Shown here: positions 8,888 through 18,524 of the stretch, piece by piece
Layout: every line of letters begins with the position of its first letter
How positions within the stretch are numbered: position 1 is the stretch's first letter
DNA from: Saccharomonospora marina XMU15
GTDB lineage: Bacteria; Actinomycetota; Actinomycetes; Mycobacteriales; Pseudonocardiaceae
Assembly: GCF_000244955.1 (NCBI RefSeq)
Contig: NZ_CM001439.1
Coordinates: forward strand, 4,386,643 to 4,450,642
Length of the DNA stretch: 64,000 nucleotides
Direction: 5' to 3'
Notes under the pieces: generated by a model
Told to the model about the DNA's origin: nothing
What the model saw: the letters and a program-made list of their open reading frames with translations, nothing else
Database searches by the model: none
Made by a program: the position numbers and the translations under genes

Positions 8888-9630
8888 GTTCTACCCCCTG
8901 ATTGCTGATCCAGTTTCTTCGCGCTGCCCGAGTCAGGAGGGAGCGCGCATTTCCGGATTCCCGTGAAGCGGCCCACAGCAAGAAAAATCGGCCACCCGTC
9001 GGGTGAATAACCCGCCATCACACAAGGCAGATACGGCCCACTATAGGCAACTCCCAGTTCACGAGCTCCGCTGTTCAACGTACAAACGGCCGCCGCCGGA
9101 AACAAGGAAGATCACAATCTTCACCCGATGCGCCCAACATGGCGGCCACAGCAGTTATTTCGGCGCACCGCGGAGCGATGGCAGAAAGCGCTATCCGACA
9201 GCGTCATCGAGGATCTCGAAGCAGATCACCCACGCCGAGACACGTGCAGATTAATTGTCACTGACAGTACGGACTGACAGACTCCGCAACAACGTCGAAT
9301 CCACCAAACGGACGGATCCGCCATCGCCCGCCCTCAATGACCGAGGATCACCAAACCACTCTCGGAACTTGGTGCGCATGGGCCGTCAACCGGACACGGC
9401 GAGCCCGTTTCGCCGATCTGCGCCTTCAGGCGAGTGGACACACCAGCACAGCCGCATGCTCCATCCTCCCTGACCCGGCACCGAAATCACAGACAACCGA
9501 GGTCTCACTGAGAGTTTGCACGAGCCCACGGGGAGTGTCCAGGGCCAGCGCGTTGACTTTTCACCTGAAATGCCGGCGGACAGGAGGTGTCGCCCGGACG
9601 CACAGGGCTCCGACGCGGGACGTCGCCTTG
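8888..9630. other. Intergenic boundary region of the biosynthetic cluster
   Basis: About 740 bp with no convincing gene; the short reading frames have no recognisable protein character. It must hold the promoter of the StrR-like gene: a minus-strand TATAGT (9040-9045) is a good -10 but lacks a clear -35. A direct repeat ACTGACAG (9260-9267 and 9273-9280, 13-bp period) is the other visible structure. Base composition drops relative to the flanks, as expected for a junction between the cluster and the mobile-element region. Confidence 0.5.
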
Positions 9631-10511
9631 AGGGATGTCTCGTCACTGCTGTTGTGGTTGGCGGGGCTGGTGTTGCGGTCAGGCGTCGAGGAGGATGTTG
9701 TGCAGGTTCGCGATGCCGGACACCGTGTCGGCGAGGGTGCTGGCGGCGCGGCGGTAGTCACGGAGGATCTTGAGGGTTTTATCCGGGCCGGGACGTGCTC
9801 GACACGGGCAGGAACCTTACGGTGGGTCGCGTTGAGATCTTCCTTCCAGTCCGGCAACGCGCTGCTATCGCGGGTTGAGCCATGCCCGGCCGGTCCGCGA
9901 GCGTCTCGGCGATACCGCAGTCGCGGTAGACAGTGCAGTCGTTGCGGCTTCCCGGTTGCGGATCTCGGGTGGCAATCACCAGCCGCGTTTCGGCGTCGAT
10001 CGCGACCTGCACGTTCGTTCGAGTACCGGTAATTCCTCGACGGTGTCGCCAGCCGATGATCCCGGGCCGGGACCAGGGCGCCGTCCACGATCGCGACCGC
10101 GTCGACCCGGCGTTTGCGGACCGGCGCCAGTGCCAGCAGCGGGCCGATCGTGTCGATCACCCGGTGCGCCGCGGAATGCGAAACCCCGAACAACGCGCCC
10201 CCATCTGGCGCATCGTCAGCTTCGTCCGCCAGTACCTTGGTGACCAGCAGCACGCGGCCGGCCAGCGGCAACGCAGCACTGCCGGCCAGGGTGGCCGTCC
10301 GCGATCTCGTCTGCGCCCCGCGTCGCGACCAGCCGCACCAGCTTGCGCGACGCCGCCGAAGCCCTCGGGTGCCCCCCGCCAGCAGGACGCCTTCGGTAAA
10401 CAGGTCGACCGCTGGTCCTCGATCGCGAGCGCCGACGCCGCGGGCGAGCAAGGTCACGGGATCCCGACACGCAAAACTGCGCAACGATCTTCGTTGCATA
10501 AGAAGAGTCCC
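9631..10511 (-). pseudogene. Decayed IS5-type element, same family as 16171-17056
   Basis: The left end AGGGATGTCTCGT matches the left terminus of the intact element at 16171, and the next 30 bases are nearly identical. Inside, the minus strand encodes broken pieces of the same transposase, for example GVSHSAAHRVIDTIGPLLALAPV and RDSSALPDWKEDLNA, but in shifted frames with many changes. The right terminus is degenerate, so its end is placed by alignment only. It is not functional. Same orientation as the intact copy, 5.7 kb away. Confidence 0.82.
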
Positions 10512-10921
10512 ACCTTCAGAAGCACACAGCTTCACTTGGAGCAGCGGACGCTGTCACGGCAGGAACGCTAACCTCGCTCACGCAGCACCTTGGGGTCGGA
10601 AAGGTCCAAACCACTCAGATGCACTATGGCGCAGATCACATAATGCTCCAATTGCTGCAGCGTATTCGTCCGGCGGCGCGCGCGAAACAGCGATGTCCCC
10701 TCTGCCTCGCAATGCCGCACCCGCTGTCGCATTGATGGTCAATTGTGCTATTTATGCAAATCGGCCTCCGGTGCTCGAGAACTCGCAACGAGCAATGATC
10801 AGAACCTGCGGATGGTCCCCGGCGAGGTGACGTGAGAGGGCGCACCTTCCCGAGGATGATCTGAAAGGTTCGAAGTTCTGATCAGGCCAGCGTTGGCGCG
10901 CTGGTTCGGGAAGGCACGCCC

Positions 10922-12195
10922 ATGCTCACCGTAGTCCCTGGCCCCGCATCCGGCGACAACGACCGGCCGGCCACCGGCGAAGCATCGTTGATCGACCAGA
11001 TCGTCCGCGAGGGCGCCCGCCGGATGCTGGCCGAAGCCCTGAAAGCCGAGGTCGACGCCTACATCGCCGCGTTCTCCGACGAGCGCGACGAGCACGGCCA
11101 CCGCCTGGTCGTACGCAACGGCCACCACCAACCCCGGGAGGTGCTCACCAGCGCCGGAGCGGTGGAGGTGACCGCGCCGCGGGTCAACGACCGCCGCGTC
11201 GAGCCGGGCACCGGTGAGCGGAAGCGGTTTTCCTCGGCGATCCTGCCGCCGTGGGCCCGCAAGACACCGAAGATCACCGACGTGCTGCCTCTGTTGTACC
11301 TGCATGGTCTGTCCTCGGGTGACTTCGTGCCCGCGCTAGGCCAGTTTCTCGGCTCCGCGAAGGCCTGTCCGCGCCGGTGATCACCAAGCTGACCGAGCAG
11401 TGGAAAGCCGAACAACGTGCCTTCGCCGAACGCGACCTGGCCGGCATGGACTACGTCTACCTGTGGGCAGACGGCATCCATGTCAACGTCCGGCTGGAGG
11501 AACACAAACTTTGCCTGCTGGTGATGATCGGCGTGCGCGCTGATGGCCGCAAGGAGCTGGTCGCCCTGGCCGACGGCTACCGCGAGTCGACCGAGTCATG
11601 GGCCGACCTGCTGCGCGACTGCTCCCGACGCGGGATGACAGCTCCGGTGCTGGCTATCGGGGATGGCGCGCTGGGATTCTGGGGCGCGTTACGCGAGGTC
11701 TTCCCGGCCGCGCGGGAGCAGAGGTGTTGGTTTCACAAGATCGCTAACGTGCTGGCCGCACTCCCGAAGACCGCTCATCCCGGCGCGAAGAAGGCGCTGG
11801 CGGAGATCTGGAACGCCGAGGACCGCCGCCACGCCCTGGACGCGGTGAACGCCTTCGACGCCGTCTACGGGGCGAAGTTCCCCAAGGCGGTCGCGAAGAT
11901 CACCGACGATGTCGAGGAGTTGCTGGCGTTCTACAACTACCCGGCCGAGCACTGGATTCACCTGCGCACGACCAACCCAATCGAGTCGACCTTCGCCACG
12001 GTGCGCCACCGCACCAAGGTCACCAAGGGACCAGGCTCGCGGGCGGCCGGGCTGGCGATGGCGTTCAAGCTGATCGAATCGGCCCAGGCCCGCTGGCGCG
12101 CGGTCAACGCCCCACACCTGGTCGCGCTGGTGCGCGCGGGTGCCCGCTTCGAGCGGGGTGTCCTGGTCGAACGCGAGGAGGACGCCGCGGCATGA
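10922..12195 (+). pseudogene. IS256-family (mutator) transposase, single frameshift
   Basis: Two adjoining frames (10922-11380 and 11377-12195) together give a full-length IS256-type transposase of about 424 residues. Catalytic acids are recognisable in YLWADGIHV, AIGDGALGFW and TNPIESTF. The first frame runs out after GQFLGSAK; restoring one G in the AAGGCC at about 11361-11366 (to AAGGGCC) reads through into GLSAPVITKLTEQW. IS256 elements do not use programmed frameshifting, so this is an inactivating deletion or a sequencing error. No matching terminal repeat was found downstream; upstream, 10795-10890 contains possible left-end sequence. Confidence 0.88.
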
Positions 12196-12688
12196 CACCC
12201 GACCGGCAACGTGCCCTGTTGTTCCTCGATATTGACGGAACGCTGCTGCCCTTCGGTAGCGACACCACCCGCGAACCACCCGGTGCCGGGGGCGATTCGT
12301 ACCTGGACCGGCTCAACCCGCAAGTGGGGCCTCGGCTGGCCGCGTTGCCGTGTGACTTGATCTGGGCCACGACCTGGGAACAGGAAGCGAACACCGAGAT
12401 GGCACCCCGGCTAGGGCTGCCGTCGTTGCCGGTCGTGCACTGCCGGAGCCCTCCGCTGAGCATGAGCGCGAAGACCAGTGGTTCGGTCTGCACTGGAAGA
12501 CCCGCACTCTGGTGGAGTGGGCTGACGGACGACCCTTCATCTGGGTCGACGACGAGGTCACTGATGCCGACCGCGAGTGGGTGTCCACGCATCATCATGG
12601 CCGCGCTCTGCTTCACCACGTCGCGCCGTCCCGCGGTCTCATCGTCGAGGACATCATGGTCATCGACCACTGGCTACGGGCATCCTGA
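12192..12688 (+). pseudogene. HAD-fold hydrolase (HAD_SAK_2-like), single frameshift
   Basis: The start MTPDRQRALLFLDIDGTLLPFG carries HAD motif I (DIDGT). A second block, CDLIWATTWEQEANTEMAPRLGLP, is typical of the small HAD proteins related to Swiss-army-knife RNA repair domains. The frame is then lost: adding one G at about 12441 (CACTGCC to CACTGGCC) restores a C-terminal part with FIWVDDEVTDADREW and a stop at 12686-12688. The repaired protein would be about 165 residues. Its ATG overlaps the stop of the preceding transposase by four bases, an odd arrangement for a host gene. It may be a passenger of the element or a fusion at its edge. Confidence 0.75.
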
Positions 12689-12929
12689 AAGCCCGCGATC
12701 CACAGGTATTGACAATTGCTCACCGACTGAGCGATGACGGGAATCACCCGTATCGGCGAACCGACCGAACCGCCTCCAACGACCGTGGGTCATCTCGCGG
12801 GAAGCGATCTACCCGAAACCAAGCCGAAGGTCCGGCCCGAGGCCCGCACGCCAGCGAACCCAACCAGAAACACCGATCCCACGTAATCCCCCCTCGAAGG
12901 GGCCTGCTGTACACGCCACCGACATCGAA

Positions 12930-13220
12930 GTGCTCTGCCCCTCCAACCCCCACGACCCCGGCTGGACACGAGGCTGGGAAGCCCCCGCCGTCGCTGCGTG
13001 GTTCGTCCAAGCAGCGATCAACAACGTCGATGCCGAACCCCTCCCCGACGAACCCCCACCGCCGGCGCTCCACCTCGTCCACTCCCACGGCCGCCGTTAC
13101 GCACTGATCGCCACCGACGACCACTGCTCCACTGAAATCACCGTGCAGGCGATACCCGAGCACCACCTCCACAACCCCGAACAACACCAACCCGCGAGCA
13201 CCGACCACCCGCCCTTCTAG
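12930..13220 (+). CDS. Small hypothetical protein
   Basis: A 96-residue frame with plausible protein character in its middle (PGWTRGWEAPAVAAWFVQAAINNVDAEPL and ALHLVHSHGRRYALIATDDH) but no family I recognise. The frame stays open about 40 bases upstream without an ATG or GTG, so this may be the remainder of a gene truncated by rearrangement. The C-terminal 20 residues are rich in His, Pro and Gln. It lies between the broken HAD gene and the coiled-coil gene in the mobile region. Confidence 0.35.
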   Translation: MLCPSNPHDPGWTRGWEAPAVAAWFVQAAINNVDAEPLPDEPPPPALHLVHSHGRRYALIATDDHCSTEITVQAIPEHHLHNPEQHQPASTDHPPF

Positions 13221-13371
13221 CCACCCCACCAGCACCGCGCCGGTGCCCCAAAGCCACGGCAGACGCTCGAGCACCGCGAAGCCGGACCGACCAAGGCTGC
13301 ACCAATCAGGCAAGGGACAACCCAACTCACGGCCATACGGGCCAATCACGTTCGATAGGAGACTCAACACC

Positions 13372-13671
13372 GTGGCGACACTCGAAGAGTTGGAACGGCG
13401 GCTGGTGGCCCTCGAGGAGCGCATGGCTCAGATCGCGCAGGACGCTGCAGCCGCTCGTGTGCTGGCCGGCGGTGCCGATCGGGACGTCACCCAGGTCAGC
13501 GAAACCCTCGCGGCTCACACCCGCGTGCTCAACGCACTGCGAGAGACGCAGCTTAAAGATCGCGGCGAGACCGACACCCTCGCCGGTCGAGTCGACGAAG
13601 GCTTCGGCAAGTTGACCGCAGGCATGACCGACATCTCCAGCCTGCTTCGTGAGCTCATCGATCGTCAGTGA
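13372..13671 (+). CDS. Small coiled-coil protein
   Basis: 99 residues from a GTG with TAGGAGA eight bases upstream. Almost the whole chain is a heptad-type coiled coil (LEELERRLVALEERMAQIAQ ... ETLAAHTRVLNALRETQ ... SSLLRELIDRQ) with no membrane segment. Such proteins are common hypotheticals in actinomycete accessory DNA; no function can be given. A longer upstream frame to 13243 exists but lacks a ribosome site. A weak hairpin (CCCCGCG/CGCGGGG, 13673-13705) just after the stop could terminate transcription. Confidence 0.65.
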   Translation: MATLEELERRLVALEERMAQIAQDAAAARVLAGGADRDVTQVSETLAAHTRVLNALRETQLKDRGETDTLAGRVDEGFGKLTAGMTDISSLLRELIDRQ

Positions 13672-14160
13672 GCCCCGCGGTCGCTGGTTGATCTGAGGCG
13701 CGGGGATGCATCCGGCTCGCCGCAGGCCCGCCGGGGCTCGGCCGGCGTCGTCGAGTACAGGCTGCGCCGATCGGGTCTACCTCGCCGTGACGGGGCGGGG
13801 CGACGGGGGTACCCGCGCGATCGCGCCCACGATCAGCTCAACCCGACCGGGCACGGCAGGCCGAGGGCTTGTGCTACGTAGCGCGAGGTTACAGCCGCGG
13901 TCTGCCGTCGCACCCGGGTAAGACCACCAGACAGCTCTGGCCGGCGAACAGATCGCCCGATGCGGGCGAGTCAGATGTCCAGGCGCTCCGGACGGGGAAA
14001 CGCACGCAGGTTCTCTTCCGCAATATCCCACTCGACGTCGCGAATTCGCCTGTCACGGGTGAACTTGGCGCGTGCCGCCGCGAAGGTGTCGAAGACCTCG
14101 AAGACCTCGACGGTGCCGGCGTCGTAGGCCCAGTGGTGGATATACACCACGAACCGTCCT

Positions 14161-15103
14161 AGGGCGTGTCCTCAAAGTGGGTGAGAGTGACCTGCTTTGA
14201 TCTTGGGTTGTGGTGCGTAGGCATGAGTTGACCGATGAGCAGTGGCAGGTGATCGCACCGTTGCTTCCCGTGTCGGGTGCGAAGGGGCGTCCGCGGGTTG
14301 ATGACCGTCGGGTGCTCAATGGCATGTTGTTCAAGGCCAAGACCGGTGTGGCGTGGCGGGACCTGCCCGAGCGGTACGGACCGTGGAAGACCGTGTACAA
14401 CCGGTTCTGGCGTTGGTCGCGCAACGGGACTCTCACGATGCTGGTGACGCGGGTGCGGGTGATCGCCGACGCGATCGACGAGCTCGACCGGGAGGTCTCG
14501 GTCGATTCCAGCATCGTGCGGGCGCACCAGCACGCTGCCGGCGCCCGCCGCGCGGGCACGCCTCACACAGGGGGAGTCCGGGTCGTACGGCGGGCACAGC
14601 GAGCCAGATGATCATGCCATCGGCCGGTCCCGTGGCGGACCACCACCAAGATCCACCTCGCTTGCGACGGTCACGGGCGACCGCTCTCGGTCGTCCTCAC
14701 CGGCGGCAACGTCAACGACTGCACCATGTTTACCGACGTGCTGACTGGAATCGAGTTCCGCCGGCCGGGTCCCGGGCGGCCGCCGACCCGGCCGAGCAGG
14801 GTGCTGGCGGACAAGGGCTACTCCAGCCGTGCGATCCGCTCCTACCTGCGTCGGCGGCACATCCCGGCGACCATCCCCGAACGCCGTGACCAGCAGGCCA
14901 ACCGACAGCGCCGCGGCCGAATCGGTGGACGCCCACCGGTCTTCGACCGCATCGCCTACAAACACCGCAACATCGTCGAACGCTGCTTCAACCGCCTCAA
15001 GCACTTCCGCGCCATCGCCACCCGGTTCGACAAGACCGCCATCTCCTACCAAGGCATGCTCGACCTGGCCACCCTGCTCATCTGGCTTTGAGGACACGCC
15101 CTA
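14161..15103. mobile_element. IS5-family insertion sequence with 17-bp terminal repeats
   Basis: Perfect terminal inverted repeats AGGGCGTGTCCTCAAAG (14161-14177) and CTTTGAGGACACGCCCT (15086-15102). The outer CTAG at both ends is compatible with a TA or CTAG target duplication. It contains one transposase on the plus strand, broken by two compensating frameshifts. The right-end sequence AGGACACGCCCTAG recurs alone at 53554. Confidence 0.88.
14210..15091 (+). pseudogene. IS5-family transposase, two compensating frameshifts
   Basis: The N-terminal part MVRRHELTDEQWQVIAPLLP ... KTGVAWRDLPERYGPW ... VDSSIVRAHQHAAGARR and the C-terminal part (from GNVNDCTMF through DKGYSSRAIR to HRNIVERCFNRLKHFRAIATRFDK) are in the same frame. 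The middle block (PDDHAIGRSRGG, 14601-14640) is in another. Shifts therefore lie near 14580 and 14643. The D-D-E residues sit in VDSS, LADKGY and ERCFNR. Programmed frameshifting is known in some IS5 members, but two opposite shifts argue for decay. Confidence 0.8.
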
Positions 15104-15224
15104 GCTCCGTTGAACGGCCAGGCCTTGTCACCGGGTTTGTCACCGGCATCGGTATCGCCTTCGGTGCGGGGCTCGGTAGCTTGCTCTGGCCCAGCGCTGC
15201 CGTCGGGAAGCGCCGCGGCCCGCG

Positions 15225-16124
15225 TTAGCGCCAGGTGGCGAGTGACCAGGGGCCTTCGATCCACAGCTGTATTTCGGCGATGGGTGCGCGCGGGGCGAGC
15301 CACAGTCGCCAGTGTCCGTATCCGAGCCATCGATCACCAGCGTGCACGTCGGTGAAGGTGTTGGGGTTTTTGGACCGGACGACGATGCGCAGGCGTCGTC
15401 GTTCTCCGGCGTGGTCGAGGTAGTCCTCGTGCTCGTCGCGGAGCTGCTGGGTGTTGCCAGAGTGTGCAGTGCCGATGTCGCGGACCGTGCCGTGGACCGC
15501 GAGGGGGTGCCGGGTCTTCGGTGGCCGTTCCAGGTGGGCGGCGATCGCGGCGGCCTCGGTCGCGTGGCGGCAGAACTGGTTCCACCGCAGTTTCTTCCCG
15601 GCGTAGCGGGCTCGGAATCGGCGCGCTGCGTCGGGGTCATCGTCGAACTCACGCAAGAGCCGCAGGATGGCGGCGGCGGTACTCAGTGCCGGGACGAGCG
15701 TGTGGTTGGAGGTGGTGACGCTCAAGCGGGCTGTGGGCTCGCCAGGGTTACCGGGTGGCCGGGGGTCGGGCGGTTCGATCGTGTCGGGGTCCGGTAGCCG
15801 CAGCTCGTAATCCTCGCCGTCTTTGACCAGAGTGCCTCGGCTGTCGCGGATGAGGTTCTCGGCGCGGTTCTTGAAGTCGTAGTCGCAGCCCGGGTCGTGT
15901 CCGCCGTTGCCTGTCAGGCGGTAGAACGCTATCACCTGGGTCGTCCCGCCATTGGGTGTGCGGCGCGGGTAGGACGGCACCGCGATCACAGCGGTGGTAC
16001 AGGCGCCGCAGTGCAGCGGCTTGTACGCCTCGAACGGAGGCGGAACCGCGTCGATGGCGGCCCGCCCGTATCTTCGCCCGCGGCTGTCTCGCGCCGCAGG
16101 TATCCCCACCCGCTCAGCCATAGC
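15225..16124 (-). CDS. Hypothetical protein with possible zinc site
   Basis: About 299 residues from ATG 16124, which follows a GAGGGGG ribosome site. The N-terminal third has LHCGACTTAVIAVPSY followed some 35 residues on by GGHDPGCDYDF, a spacing of Cys and His that could bind zinc. A proline-rich linker follows (PDPDTIEPPDPRPPGNPGEP), then a helical middle (REFDDDPDAARRFRARYAGKKLRWNQFCRHATEAAAIAAHLE). The C-terminal part is beta-rich and Trp-rich (GDRWLGYGHWRLWLAP). I recognise no family. Its upstream region is cut 46 bp before the start by the intact IS at 16171. Confidence 0.65.
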   Translation of the reverse strand, partial: AMAERVGIPAARDSRGRRYGRAAIDAVPPPFEAYKPLHCGACTTAVIAVPSYPRRTPNGGTTQVIAFYRLTGNGGHDPGCDYDFKNRAENLIRDSRGTLVKDGEDYELRLPDPDTIEPPDPRPPGNPGEPTARLSVTTSNHTLVPALSTAAAILRLLREFDDDPDAARRFRARYAGKKLRWNQFCRHATEAAAIAAHLERPPKTRHPLAVHGTVRDIGTAHSGNTQQLRDEHEDYLDHAGERRRLRIVVRSKNPNTFTDVHAGDRWLGYGHWRLWLAPRAPIAEIQLWIEGPWSLATWR

Positions 16125-16170
16125 CCCCTCGATATCGACTCGCCAGCCAATATCGACATTACCGAGTCTA

Positions 16171-17056
16171 AGGGATGTCTCGTAACTGATCTTGTGGTTG
16201 GTGGGGCTGGCGTTGTGGATCAGTCGGCGAGGAGGATGTTGTGCAGGTGCGCGATGCCGGAGACGGTGTCGTTGAGTGTGCTGGCGGCGCGGCGGTAGTC
16301 GCGCAGGATCTTCCAGCACTTCATCCGGGCCAGTGCGTGCTCGACGCGGGCACGGATCTTGCGGTGGCCGGCGTTGAGGTCTTCCTGCCAGTCCGGGAGA
16401 TCGCTGCTGTCACGAGGTTTGCGGTAGGGCATGATCACGGCCGGGTTGCCCTGGTAGCCGCCGTCGGCCATCACCGGACGCCCCGCCAGTCCCTGCTCGA
16501 TACCGCAGTCGCGGTAGACGGTGCAGTCGTTGCGGTTGCCCGGATGCGCGTCGCCGGTGGCGATCACCAACCGGGTGTCCGCGTCGATCGCGACCTGCAC
16601 GTTCGCCGAGTACCGGTAGTTCTTCGACGGCTCCGCCAGCCGGTGATCCCGCGTCGGCACCAGCGTGCCGTCCACGATCGCGATCGCGTCGATCCGCCGC
16701 GTGCGGACCGGGGCCAGCGCCAGCAGCGGTCCGATCGTGTCGATCACCCGGTGCGCCGCCGAATGCGACACCCCGAACAACGGTCCGATCTGGCGCATCG
16801 TCAGGTTCGTCCGCCAGTACGTCGCCACCAGCAGCACACGATCAGCCAGATCAAGACGCCACTGACGGCCAGGCCGGCCATCGGCGATCTCGTCGCCGCC
16901 GCGTTTCGCCACGACCCGCACCAACTTGCGGAATTGACCCGGTTCCAACCCCGTGAACGGGGCAATCCACTCCGACCGCGACGCCGAGATCACCTGCACC
17001 ACACCATGATCAACCAACACCCCCAACCGACCCACACCGGGTTACGAGACATCCCT
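16171..17056. mobile_element. Intact IS5-type insertion sequence
   Basis: 886-bp element ending in inverted repeats AGGGATGTCTCGTAAC (left) and GTTACGAGACATCCCT (right), flanked by TA on both sides as a likely 2-bp target duplication. It contains one complete transposase on the minus strand. The decayed relative at 9631 shares the left terminus and the orientation. Confidence 0.92.
16220..17035 (-). CDS. IS5-family transposase (intact)
   Basis: 271 residues filling the element. It begins with a helical DNA-binding part (MGRLGVLVDHGVVQVISASR) and continues into the DDE_Tnp_4-like catalytic core with IDAIAIVDGTLVP, VMADGGYQGNPAV and HRKIRARVEHALARMK. These supply the presumed D, D and E residues. 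No frameshift or stop interrupts it, and both termini are intact, so the element may still be mobile. The decayed copy at 9631-10511 shows what this sequence becomes after inactivation. Confidence 0.9.
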   Translation of the reverse strand: MGRLGVLVDHGVVQVISASRSEWIAPFTGLEPGQFRKLVRVVAKRGGDEIADGRPGRQWRLDLADRVLLVATYWRTNLTMRQIGPLFGVSHSAAHRVIDTIGPLLALAPVRTRRIDAIAIVDGTLVPTRDHRLAEPSKNYRYSANVQVAIDADTRLVIATGDAHPGNRNDCTVYRDCGIEQGLAGRPVMADGGYQGNPAVIMPYRKPRDSSDLPDWQEDLNAGHRKIRARVEHALARMKCWKILRDYRRAASTLNDTVSGIAHLHNILLAD

Positions 17057-17239
17057 TAGGCCCCTCTGCTGCCGAATTCGCCCACGTGACCTGGCGTGAC
17101 CACTGCGGCGACGGCCTGGGAAACGCGTTGTCGAAGGCCGGCTGGGCTATGTTCGTCGAGGGCGATACGGGCGCGGGTCGAAAGCGATACGGCAGTCGGT
17201 GTTGGTCTCCGTGATGGTCGGTGGCGAGGTGAGCGGGCG

Positions 17240-18487
17240 ATGCCCAATGTGGAGGAGTCGGGGCAACGCGATCGGCGCTTGGTTCTGGAGTTCATCACGG
17301 AGGATCCGTGGGAGCAGCAGCTGGCTCGGGACTACTGGCTCGTGGATGGCGACGGGAAGTTCGTCTACAAGGTCGGTGACCTGGAGCGGCGGGCCTACGA
17401 CGAGCGTCCGGCGTTAGCCCGGCAGCGGATCCCGGGTTTGGCGTACTACCTGCGTAAGCGGGTCCGTGCGCATGTCCCGGCGGCATCGTGTCCGGGCTGC
17501 GGTGCTCGTGTCCATGTCGACAACCGGCCCGACTATCAGAAGGTGCTCAAGCGGCTGGATGCAGGCGAGGTTCAGGCCTGCGCGCCGTGCCGTGCGTCCG
17601 CGGTCGACGCGGCAGATCGAGCGGTCGCCGTGAAGCGGTGGCGTGTGGACCACGGCTGGTACGACGAGCATCCGCCGGTGAAGGTCGCGGCCTTGTCGCT
17701 GCGGGAGGCAGTGAGCCTGCTGGCGGTATTTCGGGTGCCCTTCGACAGCGCGTTCACCTCGACCACGCCGCTGCAACGGTGGCGGCGGAGACTAGTGCCG
17801 CCTTACGCGGGAACCGAACTAGACGCCCGCGCGCGGTTGCGGGAGCTGATCAAAGCAGGACTCCTGTTCCCGCATCCGGACTGCCCGCCCTCGGGGTATC
17901 GCGCCGTCCACAGCCGGGCTCAGGAGGTGTCGCTCAACTTCGAAACGGCCCGCTTGACCGCACCTGGGCCGGGGCCGACCGGCCCGCGCAACGAAGCCCT
18001 CGTCGCCGATCTCGTGGCAGCGTTGACCGGTCCATGGCCCGAGCGGTGGCACCGGCAGCGCGCCGTGGAGTGCCGCAAGCTGCTGCACGCCGAGAACACC
18101 GGCTATCTGATCCGAGCGCTGCACGAGCGCGGCCTGCCCGCACCACGCCACGACCTCGAACGCGACATCATGGGCCGCCTGGCCGACAGGCTGACGCTGG
18201 CGGAGGCGGTCTACCTGATCGAGACCGCGACCGAGCGTGCGCACGAGCAACTCCGGCAGGGACATCTGGCCAATGTCCGCGAGGCCACCAACCAGGTCCT
18301 GGATCGCGTGCGCTGGTACCTCCGCCAGATCACTACGGGCGAGGCCGAGCCGAAGGCACTGACCGCTCTGCCGGCACCCTGCTCGATCGTCGCGACAACG
18401 TTCTTCCGTACCGCGATGAGACGGGATTCCGCCCTGCACGAACGCGCCGAGCCCCTCGATCTGCCACCCGCCACCGAGTCCACATGA
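17240..18487 (+). CDS. Hypothetical zinc-ribbon protein of accessory DNA
   Basis: About 415 residues from ATG 17240, with GAGGTGAG upstream. An N-terminal block (FITEDPWEQQLARDYWLVDGDGKFVY) precedes a four-cysteine ribbon (SCPGCGARVHVDN ... VQACAPCRAS, about 90-125). After it come mainly helical regions with LREAVSLLAVFRVPF and RLADRLTLAEAVYLIETATERA. No enzyme motif is visible. Its partner 37 bp downstream is a CHC2 zinc-finger mini-protein on the same strand, and a SpdB-like gene converges from the right. That context suggests a replication or transfer function of an integrative element, but this is inference. Confidence 0.68.
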   Translation: MPNVEESGQRDRRLVLEFITEDPWEQQLARDYWLVDGDGKFVYKVGDLERRAYDERPALARQRIPGLAYYLRKRVRAHVPAASCPGCGARVHVDNRPDYQKVLKRLDAGEVQACAPCRASAVDAADRAVAVKRWRVDHGWYDEHPPVKVAALSLREAVSLLAVFRVPFDSAFTSTTPLQRWRRRLVPPYAGTELDARARLRELIKAGLLFPHPDCPPSGYRAVHSRAQEVSLNFETARLTAPGPGPTGPRNEALVADLVAALTGPWPERWHRQRAVECRKLLHAENTGYLIRALHERGLPAPRHDLERDIMGRLADRLTLAEAVYLIETATERAHEQLRQGHLANVREATNQVLDRVRWYLRQITTGEAEPKALTALPAPCSIVATTFFRTAMRRDSALHERAEPLDLPPATEST

Positions 18488-18524
18488 CGACGCGCTGTCG
18501 GTCAGCGCCGCTACGGTGGCAGAA

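Larger units (their letters stand above)
13971..15149 (-). pseudogene. Small gene split by an IS5-type insertion
   Basis: On the minus strand, ATG at 15149 opens a frame of 15 codons (MPVTNPVTRPGRSTE) that meets the element end at 15103. The frame resumes exactly on the far side from 14160 and runs to a TGA at 13971 (FVVYIHHWAYDAGTVEVFEV ... RPERLDI). Removing the element with one TA duplication rejoins GAG-CTA-GGA-CGG in frame, giving about 78 residues. The product is unrecognised and contains an aromatic-rich start and an acidic/basic second half. Confidence 0.6.

Noticed and set aside
9073-9079. A second GTTCAAC half-site upstream of the StrR-like gene
   Set aside because: No partner half at the 11-bp spacing; a single 7-mer is expected by chance.
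15103-15228. Plus-strand frame ending in a glycine-rich hydrophobic stretch, possibly a membrane-protein tail
   Set aside because: The minus strand of the same bases continues in frame across the insertion sequence to a complete small ORF, which explains it better; the hydrophobic reading has no start.
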